A stretch of DNA of 38,030 nucleotides from an uncultured Arthrobacter sp. (GCF_902805515.1 NZ_CADCTE010000112.1:1-38030), one strand, 5' to 3'; counted from the first letter of the stretch, positions 1 through 8,082 are shown. Notes: generated by a model from the letters alone, not told the origin. Program-made: numbers and translations.

Positions 1-650
1 TGTCGCGCGATGTTCATCCTGCCGGCCGGCTGTCGATCACGGCGGCGGGGCCTGGGGGACACCACACGCCCGTGCCCGGCATTGGTCGCCGTCGACCGCA
101 GGCCCTGATCGATGAAGTCGACCATCCACGTGAAGCTGGCGTCGACGTCTGTGCGCATCTGGAAACCGTCTGAGATCTCGAGCGTCGCGAAACCGTCAAG
201 CATGCTGCGCAGCATCCGCGCCGCGTGGATTTCGTCCGCAGGATCCAGGCGGTAGCCGAGCAGCACGGCTGAAAGGGGGGTGAGCGCGCGTTTCAGCGCC
301 CCGGCGAGGGGATCATCCGGTCCTGTGGGCCGAACCCCGACGGTCGCGGCGTAGCGGCCGGGATGTTGCTTCACATAGCCGCGCAGCGCCTGGGCCGCCC
401 CTTCGAGGGCATCCCTGCGTGCCCTGCCCTGCGTGGCATCACGCACTGCCTCGCCCAATTCGGTGACAGCGAGGATGCAGACACGACGGGCGAGGTCGGC
501 AAGCCCGTCGACGTGCTTATACAGCGAGGGAGTCCGCACTCCGAGACGTTCCGCAACGAGACTCATGCTGAGCTCAGCGAAGCCAATCTCGTCAGCGAGG
601 GCGGCACCGGCTTCGGTGACCGCCGCCGCATCCAATCCGGCCCTAGGCAC
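1..650 (-). CDS. TetR/AcrR-family transcriptional regulator, C-terminus cut by window edge
   Basis: Reading the minus strand from a GTG at 650, the frame stays open to the window edge (216 codons). Residues 31-47 (LVAERLGVRTPSLYKHV) form a typical TetR helix-turn-helix, and the C-terminal part (LRGYVKQHPGRYAAT, later MLRSMLDGFATLEI) resembles the TetR_C_33/WHG ligand-binding domain. The GTG overlaps the TAG stop of the upstream hydrolase gene by 8 nt, so the two are probably one transcript. Homologues usually end shortly after the segment that reads FTWMVDFIDQGLR. Here the frame continues at least 36 residues with an Arg/Pro-rich, non-conserved tail, so a frameshift near position 110 or a natural extension is possible. 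The ligand is unknown. The likely operator is the palindrome at 1533-1547 (inference). Confidence 0.8.
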   Translation of the reverse strand, partial: MPRAGLDAAAVTEAGAALADEIGFAELSMSLVAERLGVRTPSLYKHVDGLADLARRVCILAVTELGEAVRDATQGRARRDALEGAAQALRGYVKQHPGRYAATVGVRPTGPDDPLAGALKRALTPLSAVLLGYRLDPADEIHAARMLRSMLDGFATLEISDGFQMRTDVDASFTWMVDFIDQGLRSTATNAGHGRVVSPRPRRRDRQPAGRMNIAR

Positions 651-1497
651 GGTCCACGCCCGCCGTGGATGTCAGCGTCCTGCCCAGGAACGGCAGGAGC
701 AGTGCGAGGAGTTGGTCGGGAGCTTCTGTATGCAGGTAGTGCCCGGCGCCTTCGATGACGGCAAGTTCACCGACGCCGTCGGGAAGGTCGGCGATGATAC
801 GTTCACCTTCGGCGCGGGGGTCGGTCCAGTCGGGGTCGGCGCTGCCCTCGACGATCAGCACGGGGCGCCGGACGTTGGGCAGCCGGGCGCCGGCATCCGC
901 CGGAGACGTCTTCATCATGGCGCGCAGGACCGCCATCCGCTCGGGCAGGCTCACGCTGGCCCGGATGCGGGCGGACTCGTGGTCCCAGTCGGCGGGTTTC
1001 GCCGGAACCGCAAGGTCCAGATAGGCCAGCCACGCCTTCACGCTCCCGCTGAGCAGAACTTTGGCGAGCCGGGCGGTGCCGGTCCGGTAGTTCTTCCGGC
1101 GGAACAGGCCGCCGAGGTCAACCGACTGCTTGCGGGTGAAGGGGGCGAGTTCCACGACGCCGGCGATCAGCCCGGGTTCTCCGGCGGCAGCGATGGTGGC
1201 CGCGCCGCCGCTGATCGAGTGGCCCACGATAACCGCCGGGCCGCCGAGTGTGCGTAGGAGGGCGACGAGGTCACCGGCGATGTCGGTGCGGCTGTAGCCC
1301 TTCCATCCTGTGCTGGATTCGCCGCAGCCACGGATATCGACATTGGCAACCCGGTAGCCGGCGGCCACCAGGGCCGGGGCGATGAAGCGGTAGGAGTGCC
1401 GGCTGTCGCCGATGCCATGGGCGAGGACCACGAGGGGACCCTCGCCGCTCAGTTCGTAGGCGATGGTCCCCTCGGAGGAGCTCAGGTGCTCGGTCAT
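643..1497 (-). CDS. alpha/beta-fold hydrolase
   Basis: A 284-residue cytoplasmic alpha/beta hydrolase. The oxyanion region is VLAHGIGDSRHS (about 25-36), the nucleophile elbow is GHSISGG with Ser93, an acidic candidate lies in VEGSADPDWTD (Asp221 or Asp223) and the catalytic His is His253 in EGAGHYLHTE. The fold and triad are clear. The substrate cannot be read from the sequence, and esterase, lactonase or C-C hydrolase activity are all possible. The ATG at 1497 follows a GGAGG ribosome binding site. The gene overlaps the TetR gene downstream by 8 nt and has a promoter with an embedded palindrome just upstream, so it is probably controlled by that regulator. Confidence 0.88.
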   Translation of the reverse strand: MTEHLSSSEGTIAYELSGEGPLVVLAHGIGDSRHSYRFIAPALVAAGYRVANVDIRGCGESSTGWKGYSRTDIAGDLVALLRTLGGPAVIVGHSISGGAATIAAAGEPGLIAGVVELAPFTRKQSVDLGGLFRRKNYRTGTARLAKVLLSGSVKAWLAYLDLAVPAKPADWDHESARIRASVSLPERMAVLRAMMKTSPADAGARLPNVRRPVLIVEGSADPDWTDPRAEGERIIADLPDGVGELAVIEGAGHYLHTEAPDQLLALLLPFLGRTLTSTAGVDRA

Positions 1498-1530
1498 GAC
1501 AGCCTCCAGATGGCTAATAGGAATAGCTTA

Positions 1531-1559
1531 AAGCTAAACGGTTTAGCCAGAGCTGTCAA
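1531..1559 (-). promoter_or_regulatory. Sigma70-type promoter of the hydrolase-TetR operon
   Basis: On the minus strand a consensus -35 TTGACA (complement of 1554-1559) is followed by a 17-bp spacer and TAGCTT (complement of 1531-1536), a fair -10. It lies 33-62 nt upstream of the hydrolase ATG at 1497. Spacing and -35 match the actinobacterial housekeeping sigma factor. Confidence 0.65.
1533..1547. promoter_or_regulatory. Putative TetR operator (perfect palindrome)
   Basis: GCTAAAC-G-GTTTAGC is a perfect 7+1+7 inverted repeat covering the spacer and most of the -10 of the promoter at 1531-1559. A repressor bound here would block RNA polymerase. The TetR protein encoded at the end of the same operon is the natural candidate (inference). 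Confidence 0.6.
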
Positions 1560-1592
1560 TTCACCCCCCTGTGAGGTCTCGAAAAGGTGGTG

Positions 1593-2615
1593 TCAGCCGC
1601 GGCGGCGCAGGGACGGGTCGAGCAGGGCCGGCGGGGCGTCGTTCTTCTCCTGCGGTGCAAGGTCCGTGCCGGGTGGCACGATGGCATCGATCGCGTCGAG
1701 GATGTCCGACGACAGGACGGTGTCGGCGGCGGCGATCTGGGAGTGCAGGTGATCGATGGTGCGCGGCCCGATCAGTGCGCTGGTGACTGCCGGATGCGCG
1801 GTGACAAAGCCGAGCGCGAGCTGAATCATGGTGAGGCCGGCGCCGTCGGCCACCTTGGCCAGCTGTTCAACGGCGTCGAGCTTCGCCCGGTTGACGGGGA
1901 GGGAGACGTCGAATCGGTGCTGCATGAAGCCCGAGCGGTTCGTCCTGATCTCCTGGCCCTCGCGGATCGCGCCTGAGAGCCATCCCGAGGCGAGGGGGCT
2001 CCACGCCAGGACACCCATGCCGTAGTCCTGGGCGGCGGGGAGTACCTGGGTCTCAATGCCGCGCTGCAGGATCGAGTAGTTCGGCTGCTCGGTGACGTAA
2101 CGGCTCAGGCGGTGGGAGCTGGCGGCCCACTGGGCCTGGACGATGCGGTACGCCGGGAAAGTTGAGGAGCCGAAGTGGCGGATCTTGCCGGCGCGCTGCA
2201 GGTCGGTCAGGGCGGAGAGGGTTTCCTCGTCGCTGGTCCTGGGGTCCCAGCGGTGAATCTGGTAGAGGTCGATGTGCTCGACGTCGAGCCGGCGCAGGCT
2301 GGCCTCCAGCTCCGTGATCAGCCAGCGCCGGGAGCTGCCCTGATGGTTGTGCTCGTCCCCCATGGGCAGCCCCGCCTTGGTGGCGAGGACGACGTCGTCG
2401 CGGCGGCCGGCGATTGCCTTGCCGACCATTTCCTCGGACTGGCCGCCGCTGTACACGTCGGCCGTGTCGATCAGGTTGATCCCGGCCTCGAGGGCAGCGT
2501 CCACCAGTGCGGTTGCTTCGTCCTGTGTCGTCCGGCCGATTTTGCCGAAGTTCATGGCGCCCAGCGCGAGTGAGCTGATCTGCAGACCGGTGCGGCCGAG
2601 GGTGTTGTACTGCAT
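1593..2615 (-). CDS. aldo/keto reductase
   Basis: A 340-residue NADPH-type aldo/keto reductase with the (beta/alpha)8 family signatures. Residues 1-25 carry the entry motif LGRTGLQISSLALGAMNFG. The catalytic tetrad is Asp50 and Tyr55 (DTADVY), Lys80 (VLATKAG) and His121 (YQIHRWD). The C-terminal SALIGPRTIDHL matches the cofactor-binding loop. The frame extends far upstream, but ATG at 2615 is chosen because homology begins there and AAAGGA lies 5-10 nt before it. The frame-corrected end of the hydrolase pseudogene is 49 bp upstream on the same strand, so the two were probably co-transcribed from the TetR-type promoter region near 3690. The substrate is unknown; related enzymes reduce aldehydes and quinones. 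Confidence 0.9.
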   Translation of the reverse strand: MQYNTLGRTGLQISSLALGAMNFGKIGRTTQDEATALVDAALEAGINLIDTADVYSGGQSEEMVGKAIAGRRDDVVLATKAGLPMGDEHNHQGSSRRWLITELEASLRRLDVEHIDLYQIHRWDPRTSDEETLSALTDLQRAGKIRHFGSSTFPAYRIVQAQWAASSHRLSRYVTEQPNYSILQRGIETQVLPAAQDYGMGVLAWSPLASGWLSGAIREGQEIRTNRSGFMQHRFDVSLPVNRAKLDAVEQLAKVADGAGLTMIQLALGFVTAHPAVTSALIGPRTIDHLHSQIAAADTVLSSDILDAIDAIVPPGTDLAPQEKNDAPPALLDPSLRRRG

Positions 2616-2664
2616 GAGGGTGTCCTTTTCGATGTGGGTGGGGTTGGTTTGGGGTTGTGGGGAG

Positions 2665-3608
2665 TTATTTGCTGTCGATGCGGCCGAGCGGAGCGGGGTT
2701 CTCGCTAAGCGCGGCGGCGCTCTCGCTCCAGCTCGGATCGGTGGGATACAGCGCGCTGCGCAGGTAGGAGGAGGTGGCCTGCTGGATGAGGGCGACCCGC
2801 GTCGGGTTCTCGTCGGTGGTCTCCGCAGCTCCGTAGCAGGGAATTCCTCCCTGCGAGTGTTCTGCCCCAAATACGGTCAGCAGACTCTTTTTGCCCGGAC
2901 TGAGATGGAAGGGGTCCGCGCACCAGTCCGCACCCCGGACGCTGAGGGGGGTCTGGTCTTTGTCTCCCGCGACGACGAGGGCGGGGTGGTCATTTCGGTG
3001 AAGCTTTGGTTCAGGAAGGGGTAATTTCCTGCGGCGAACTCCGTCAGATCGGCGCCGCCCCTCCCGGGGGCGGCGAGCAGCACGCCAGCCGTGATCCGCG
3101 AATCGGACAGGTCCGCTCCCGGCCCGCCGTCCGGCCCTATGACCCGCGCGCCGAGCAGTTGGCCGACCGTGTGGCCGCCCCAGGAGTGGCCGGCCGCGGC
3201 GATCCGGCTGTGGTCCAGGCGCCCGGCCAGGCCGGGCACGACAGCTTCGATGGAGTCGAGCTGATCAAGGATCTGTTGGAGGTCGTTCACGCGGAAGCGC
3301 CATCTCTTGGAGAACCGTGGGTCCTGAGGGGAGAGGTTCAGCGTCCTCGAGTCGAGGTGGGTTGGCTGGACGACGGCGAAGCCGTGCGCTGCCCAATGAT
3401 CGACCAGCGGGCCGTAGTCCCTCATGGACGAACCATTGCCGTGGGAGAAAAGGATCACGGGCAGCCCGCGTCCGGCTATCGGAGCGGAGACCCGCACCTG
3501 GAGGTCGTCACCGCGGCCCCGGGCCGGCAGCACCACCGGGCTGACGGACATAAGCGGAACCGGGGCATCGACGGCCGGGTCTGCAGGCGAGGGGATGAGA
3601 TCTGTCAT
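2665..3608 (-). pseudogene. alpha/beta hydrolase (dienelactone/PAF-acetylhydrolase-like), disrupted by a frameshift
   Basis: From ATG 3608 the frame encodes a hydrolase with the oxyanion motif VILFSHGNGSS (51-61) and nucleophile AGHSWGGHT (Ser142). It then runs into an unrelated tail after residue 208 and stops at 2877. In the next frame the coding sense resumes directly as ALVVAGDKDQTP (acidic triad residue) and FGAEHSQGG (catalytic His) and ends at TAA 2665-2667. One extra base in the C run at 2983-2986 would give one 314-residue protein. As written, the 243-residue product lacks the catalytic Asp and His. Either the gene is recently inactivated or the assembly lost a base in a homopolymer. 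It lies between the aldo/keto reductase and a divergent TetR gene. Confidence 0.8.
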
Positions 3609-3692
3609 GCCACGGGCTTTCTGTCGGGAGGGATGACATGTGCCCGGATGCCGCCTGTAGGTGGGCCATCCGGTCTGACATACTTACTAAAA

Positions 3693-3730
3693 GGAACGTT
3701 GCTCCGTTTGACTATATGGAACATTGTTCC
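3693..3730. promoter_or_regulatory. Two tandem TetR-type operator sites
   Basis: GGAACATTGTTCC at 3718-3730 is a perfect 6+1+6 palindrome. GGAACGTTGCTCC at 3693-3705 is a diverged copy. Both are followed by GTTT, giving a direct repeat with a 25-bp period in the gap between the divergent hydrolase and TetR genes. The site type and location fit autoregulation by the TetR protein encoded at 3764 and control of the divergent hydrolase-reductase pair (inference). Confidence 0.65.
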
Positions 3731-3763
3731 GTTTAGCAATGAGGACAGAAGAGGATCAGGGAT

Positions 3764-4366
3764 ATGAGTCTGGACGCCGGGCAGGCAGGGCAGGGAACGC
3801 AGCGGAAGCGCGCGGATTCCGTACGCAACGAACAGGTGCTCCTTGCCGCTGCCGCTGCTGTCTTTGTCGCCTCCGGCGTGGACGCGCCGGTACGCGAAAT
3901 TGCGGGCAAGGCCGGAGTGGGGGTCGGCACGATCTATCGTCACTTCCCGACGCGCGCGGACCTCATCATCGCTGTGTACCGGCACCAGGTGGAGGCCTGC
4001 GCCGAGGCCGGACCGGCCCTGCTGGCCAATACCGAATCCCCGCATTCCGCTCTTGGCCAGTGGATCGACCTTTTCGTCGAGTTCCTCGTCACGAAGCACG
4101 GCCTCGCCGCCGCACTGCAAAACGACAGGGACGGCTTTGACGCCCTGCACTCCTACTTCGTTGACCGGTTGGTGCCGGTGTGCGCTCATCTGCTCCAAGC
4201 CGCTGTGGCAGCAGGGGAAATCGACCCGGACATAGGCGCCTATGAACTTCTGCGCGGGGTTGGCAATCTCTGCGCCGGCGCCGGTAACGATTCCCGCTAC
4301 GACGCCGAGCGGCTGGTCAAACTGCTCATCAGGGGGCTTGCCCGCACCGCCCCGCGGAGGGGTTGA
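3764..4366 (+). CDS. TetR-family transcriptional regulator
   Basis: A 200-residue TetR regulator. The N-terminal DNA-binding domain has the helix-turn-helix REIAGKAGVGVGTIYRHFP at 44-62 and the usual preceding helix. The all-helical C-terminal part (about 75-195) matches the ligand-binding domains of the SBD-type TetR group (GAYELLRGVGNLCAGAG). It is transcribed away from the broken hydrolase and the aldo/keto reductase, with two palindromic sites in the shared gap. This is the classic layout of a repressor controlling its neighbours and itself. The inducer is unknown, possibly a substrate of the reductase. Confidence 0.9.
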   Translation: MSLDAGQAGQGTQRKRADSVRNEQVLLAAAAAVFVASGVDAPVREIAGKAGVGVGTIYRHFPTRADLIIAVYRHQVEACAEAGPALLANTESPHSALGQWIDLFVEFLVTKHGLAAALQNDRDGFDALHSYFVDRLVPVCAHLLQAAVAAGEIDPDIGAYELLRGVGNLCAGAGNDSRYDAERLVKLLIRGLARTAPRRG

Positions 4367-4421
4367 TGGGGCAGAGGCCTCGGCGTAGAGTCCTCGACGA
4401 CGAGTGAGCGAGGAGCAGGTC

Positions 4422-5003
4422 ATGGGGCAACTGATTGTTCAGGACTTTGTCAGCGCCGACGGCTTCGCGGCCGACGCCAACAATGAGTTCACCTTCTATG
4501 AGTACCTTGACGGGGGCACCGCGGAGTTCGACCGCAGTCAGCTGAAGTGGTTGGAGACGGTTGACACGATGGTCCTCGGGGCAAACACCTACCGCATGTT
4601 TGTCGAGTACTGGCCGACACCGGCATCCAGAGACGAAATTATCGCGCCATCACTGAACTCGCTCCACCGCGTCGTTTTCTCCCGCCGCCTGACAAAAGCC
4701 CCATGGGGAGACATGGCGGAGGCGGGCATCGAATCCGGTGACCCGATCGAAGCGATCACGCGGATCAAGGCCGACACCGGCGGGGACATTGTTGTCTGGG
4801 GAAGCCTCACCCTCGCAGAGACGTTCCTGGCCGCGGGCGTCGTGGACTCTGTGAGGCTCGTGGTGATGCCGATCGCGATAGGCGCGGGCAGGGGCGTCTT
4901 TCCGCAGGGGCAGGACCCGAACTTGCTGACCCTTCAGAGCGCAACAGCGTACGACCAGGGTCTGGTCGAGCTGGTCTATGGGATCCGGGCACGGAACGGA
5001 TAG
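4422..5003 (+). CDS. dihydrofolate reductase-family protein (RibD C-terminal domain)
   Basis: A 193-residue single-domain protein of the RibD_C/DHFR-like superfamily. It opens with LIVQDFVSADGFAADANNEF, has the MVLGANTYRMF motif near 50 and the NADPH-binding stretch GGDIVVWGSLTLAETFLAAG near 120-140, and ends with a beta-rich segment (VRLVVMPIAIGAGRGVF). Stand-alone members are annotated as deaminase/reductase, but their substrates are largely unknown and no folate-specific residues can be asserted. ATG 4422 is preferred over the in-frame GTG 4404 because AGGAG at 4411-4415 is well spaced from it. The gene lies 55 bp after the TetR gene on the same strand and could be co-transcribed. Confidence 0.82.
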   Translation: MGQLIVQDFVSADGFAADANNEFTFYEYLDGGTAEFDRSQLKWLETVDTMVLGANTYRMFVEYWPTPASRDEIIAPSLNSLHRVVFSRRLTKAPWGDMAEAGIESGDPIEAITRIKADTGGDIVVWGSLTLAETFLAAGVVDSVRLVVMPIAIGAGRGVFPQGQDPNLLTLQSATAYDQGLVELVYGIRARNG

Positions 5004-5044
5004 CGACAGTAGCGGGCGTGGTGTCTCGATTCCCGGCGAGGGAA

Positions 5045-5629
5045 TTACCACTCCGGAACCGTGCCCACCTGCTTTGCCGGCACACCAACGACCACTGCCC
5101 CCGCGGGAACATCCTTTGTGACCACTGCACCCGCTCCCACAACGGCCCCATCGCCGATCGTCACCCCTGGCAACACCGTTATGTTGGCCCCGAACCACAC
5201 GCCCTTGCCGATCACCACGCGGGCCGGGTGCATGTCGGCTCGTCGGCTCGGCAGCAGATCGTGGTTCAAGGTCGTGATCACGGCGTTGTGGCCGATGAGG
5301 GACCCATCGCCGATGTCGATGCCGCCCTGGTCCTGGAACCGGCAGCCGCTGTTGACGAACACCTCCGCGCCGAAGCGGATGTTCTTGCCGAAGTCAGCGC
5401 TGAACGGCGGGAAGAGTTGGAAGGACTCGGGCACCTCGCGCCCGGTCAGTTCGCTCATCAGGGCCCGCACCTCTCCGGGGGAGTGGTACCGCCCGTTGAG
5501 CTCGGCGGTGATGCGCAGCGACTCCTGGCTCGCGGCGTGCATCGCCTCATGGTGCGGTGAACCTCCGGGGATCGTCTCCCCGGCGTTCAGCGCGGTCAGC
5601 AGTTCGTCGAGACCTTCAATTTCGGCCAT
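5045..5629 (-). CDS. maltose/galactoside O-acetyltransferase-like (left-handed beta-helix)
   Basis: A 194-residue acetyl-CoA-dependent sugar O-acetyltransferase of the NodL/Maa/LacA type. The N-terminal helical part (Mac domain) is followed by hexapeptide repeats such as [15 protein letters not shown] and [33 protein letters not shown]. The His in TTLNHDL is the family catalytic residue, and [10 protein letters not shown] is the usual C-terminal cap. ATG 5629 was chosen with a GGGGA-like ribosome site; an in-frame GTG at 5662 is possible. It converges with the reductase gene 41 bp away. The acceptor sugar cannot be predicted. Confidence 0.88.
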   Translation of the reverse strand: MAEIEGLDELLTALNAGETIPGGSPHHEAMHAASQESLRITAELNGRYHSPGEVRALMSELTGREVPESFQLFPPFSADFGKNIRFGAEVFVNSGCRFQDQGGIDIGDGSLIGHNAVITTLNHDLLPSRRADMHPARVVIGKGVWFGANITVLPGVTIGDGAVVGAGAVVTKDVPAGAVVVGVPAKQVGTVPEW

Positions 5630-5840
5630 GTCCCCAACGGTATCGCGCCCGTGCCGGCTCACCTGCCTGGTGGTCCTTCTCCGTCAAGTAATCTGTCTCA
5701 GGCTGCCTGGACGAACCCCAGCACTCCATCTGGTCTTCGCGGCGGTGAATGGAAGGCGCCAGGACGGTCAGGAGTCATGGGTGCTCTTGTCGGCGGCGGA
5801 TTCGACCTCGCAAGATGTCAATTTTCAGGTGATTGAGGAT

Positions 5841-6620
5841 ATGAGAGATACGCAAGGTTCGATGTCGCCTGGTCGCTTCGTGCGCGGGACCTGGACTCTT
5901 CTGGTTACGGCACTGGTTTTCGCGGTAGCGATTTTTTTCTCTGTTTTCTCACTGAGCAATGGCTCCCACGGCCTTGAAATCGCGGCGCTGCTTGTTCTCG
6001 GCCTCGCAGGGGGCGGATTGGCACGGGGGCTGGTTCGGGAAAATCTGGTGATGGCGGTTTTCATCGTCCTTGTCGTGGGGGAGTGTGCTCTTTTCTCCCA
6101 TTTTTCTCTGCCCTGGTCGAGCCTGTGGCCGGTGCTGATACCGGCCAACGCCATTGGGGTGATGGTGGGTAACGTCGTTCGCCTGGGCTATCTGGAGAGC
6201 AGACCCAAAGCCTTGCGCGACGTGTGGGTCGTCAATGGTGTCGAGGAGCCGCGCACAGACAGCGCAGAGGCAGTGTCGCTGGCTGCGCTCTCAGCGTGGG
6301 ACAGCGCGCAGGCAGGGCGCTTCTATGTTGAGCGTAATGAGGGGTTGTTCGAAGCGATGGGTAGTGCGGCAACCGGATTCATCGTGCACTGCGCAGCGAA
6401 GCCCCAGGAGGAGAGCGCGTGGCAGATCCTTGGTTCGCTTGGCGGAAGGGGCGAAACCGAAATCCGCATACCATCCGGTCCTGCGTTCGCGCCCAGCGGG
6501 GTCGTGGTTGATCTGGAAACCGCAAAGGAGGCCCTGCTGGGCTTTTTCCACCACAGGGGCCCCGATCCGGGGCTTCAATGGACCTTCGGCGAAGAGGCGC
6601 TGGATCTGAAGTTCGGCTAG
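5841..6620 (+). CDS. unrecognised membrane protein with a cytosolic C-terminal domain
   Basis: A 259-residue protein. Four hydrophobic segments occupy roughly residues 16-36, 43-62, 66-84 and 88-112. About 145 soluble residues follow. The C-terminal part (VVVDLETAKEALLGFFHHRG, then LQWTFG) faintly resembles the end of actinobacterial Imm1-type immunity proteins, but this is a weak impression by eye. ATG 5841 sits very close to a GAGG; an in-frame ATG at 5862 with AAGG upstream is the alternative. The 5' half is richer in T and in AT-ending codons (a run of seven T near 5933) than the neighbours, which suggests transfer. No partner toxin is visible beside it. Confidence 0.6.
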   Translation: MRDTQGSMSPGRFVRGTWTLLVTALVFAVAIFFSVFSLSNGSHGLEIAALLVLGLAGGGLARGLVRENLVMAVFIVLVVGECALFSHFSLPWSSLWPVLIPANAIGVMVGNVVRLGYLESRPKALRDVWVVNGVEEPRTDSAEAVSLAALSAWDSAQAGRFYVERNEGLFEAMGSAATGFIVHCAAKPQEESAWQILGSLGGRGETEIRIPSGPAFAPSGVVVDLETAKEALLGFFHHRGPDPGLQWTFGEEALDLKFG

Positions 6621-6912
6621 CTGCGCTCGTGCTGGGGAGTATTGCCTGCAGAACCTTGACGGCCGGACGCCGGGCTCTTCAAAGCGTTGCGCGACCGTCA
6701 TCAATAGTCGCCAGCGCATGGCGTTCCCCGGTTGTAAAGTCCATCTCACCGTCCGGACTGTGGGGGCAGCCGGGGGTGGCCACGCACGCAGCAACAGGGG
6801 CCTGAAGCACCCCCTGTCCCGGTTTCCACTGAGTCGAAATTCCTGCGGGCCCACTGCGGCGCTTCGGGGGCCCCAACTCGAAGGAGCCACCCTTCAAGAC
6901 GAAAGCACGTCC

Positions 6913-7503
6913 GTGAATAAGCGACCTATCCTCGCCCTGTCCATCACAGCCCTTCTGCTCGCCGGGTGTGCAACTCCCGAATCGACTGCGTCCGGTCAGC
7001 CGCAGAACCCGTCGGGAAGTCCCTCGCCGGAGGCCACTACCCAAGCGCCAACTCCGACTCCCACTCCGACGCCGACCCCGACGCCAACGCCGACGGCCGC
7101 CGCGGTGCCTGAACCCACTGTAGAACCACCCGCTCCGGCTCCTGTGGCGCCGCAGCCGGCCGCAGCGTCCTATCCGGACCTTGAGCCCGTTCCGGAATGG
7201 AACGCAGTCAGGGCCGAGCGGGAGGCGGGAACAACCTGGAACATCGTCGGTGACGGCTACACCCCCGGAGCAGAGATTTTCGTAGGATTCGGCCCGATGT
7301 CGACGGATGCCAATCTTCTCGACGAGCCGAGGGTTTATGCGGACGCAAACGGCCGCTACTCGCTGCCCATCACGCTCGCGCCCGATCTCGCCCCCGGCAC
7401 CTACGGATTCATGGTCGTCGAGATGCCATTCAGCGAAGCCGGCAAGAGATTCGCAACAGTCGAGGTCATCGCCCCGCGGGCAAGCAACAGTGACGAGCCA
7501 TAG
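6913..7503 (+). CDS. secreted lipoprotein with Pro-Thr repeat linker
   Basis: A 196-residue protein starting at GTG 6913. The signal peptide is MNKRPILALSITALLLAGC with lipobox LLAG-Cys19, so it should be lipidated and anchored outside the membrane. Residues about 45-62 are eight Pro-Thr pairs followed by Ala/Pro-rich sequence, a flexible wall-spanning linker. The C-terminal 100 residues (WNIVGDGYTPGAEIFVGFGP and RYSLPITLAPDLAPGTYGFMVVE) look like a beta-sandwich, Ig-like domain of the kind found in actinobacterial surface proteins. The frame is open upstream to 6718, but that part has no coding character. The 292-bp stretch 6621-6912 before it shows only a weak hairpin (6794-6817). No function can be assigned. 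Confidence 0.7.
   Translation: MNKRPILALSITALLLAGCATPESTASGQPQNPSGSPSPEATTQAPTPTPTPTPTPTPTPTAAAVPEPTVEPPAPAPVAPQPAAASYPDLEPVPEWNAVRAEREAGTTWNIVGDGYTPGAEIFVGFGPMSTDANLLDEPRVYADANGRYSLPITLAPDLAPGTYGFMVVEMPFSEAGKRFATVEVIAPRASNSDEP
7048..7095 (+). repeat. Hexanucleotide tandem repeat encoding (Pro-Thr)8
   Basis: Eight 6-bp units of the form CCN-ACN in the lipoprotein gene, with third positions varying. The repeat is prone to slippage, so copy number may vary between strains. Confidence 0.85.
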
Positions 7504-7620
7504 GGCGAATTGACTAGCGCGGCAGAAAAAGGGAAGCTTGCTGATGGCTAGGTTGCCGACAGAATATCCCCCATGATTCCGGTCGGCACCTGCCTGAGGC
7601 GGCAATCAACTGCTGCGAAG

Positions 7621-7653
7621 CCCCTGGCCAAGCGAGACTGGCCGGGGGTTTTC
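7621..7653 (+). terminator. Rho-independent terminator
   Basis: Stem CCCCTGGCCA (7621-7630) pairs with TGGCCGGGGG (7639-7648) with one mismatch across an 8-nt loop, then TTTTCT. It lies 118 bp after the lipoprotein stop and would end that transcript. Confidence 0.7.
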
Positions 7654-7739
7654 TCATGTCCGGAAGGGTGCTGCGCCAGATAGGCGGGCCATCGAGGGAG
7701 CCGTTCCCGGCGTCGCTTCAGCGCAGGAGGGCGGTTGTG

Positions 7740-7769
7740 GGCCCGTCCGGTACCCCTACCGGACGGGCC
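7740..7769. terminator. Perfect 13-bp hairpin, terminator-like
   Basis: GGCCCGTCCGGTA (7740-7752) and TACCGGACGGGCC (7757-7769) pair perfectly around CCCC. Only two T residues follow, so termination without a U-tract, or protein binding, are both possible. Confidence 0.5.
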
Positions 7770-8082
7770 TTAACACCACCGCCATGAGCGTTGCGAGACC
7801 TATATGGCGGCCGGAGACCACACTAGCCTCCACGTCCCGGATGGACAATGCGGGCGGGTGGAGGGGTGGGTGTGACAACTGGGGCTAGCGTGCCGGCCGA
7901 CGCCGCAAGGCCGGCTTTGATTGCATCTCGGTAACAACCTATCCAGGCTGAGGGATTCGAGACCGTCTAGTTACACTCCGCCACTAGGCTTCTGGACATG
8001 TGAGGCGCGCCACCTTTAGGGCTCGCGGGTCGTCATGCAGCATCAGATGGGGCTGATTCCACACCAAGAAATAGGAGGCGGA

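Larger units (their letters stand above)
7504..8082. other. Gene-free 579-bp interval between the lipoprotein and the first peptide transporter
   Basis: No frame here looks coding. It contains a terminator (7621-7653), a perfect hairpin (7740-7769) and a smaller GC hairpin with arms at 7892-7898 and 7909-7915 followed by TTTGATT. The last 160 bp must hold the promoter of the transporter operon, but I could not identify a convincing -35/-10 pair. AGGAGG at 8073-8078 is the ribosome site of the next gene. Confidence 0.6.

Noticed and set aside
5061-5840. Upstream extension of the four-helix membrane protein frame
   Set aside because: Overlaps the acetyltransferase gene antisense and lacks a ribosome site or domain.
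7783-7887. 34-codon frame starting ATG 7783
   Set aside because: No ribosome binding site, and composition looks random.
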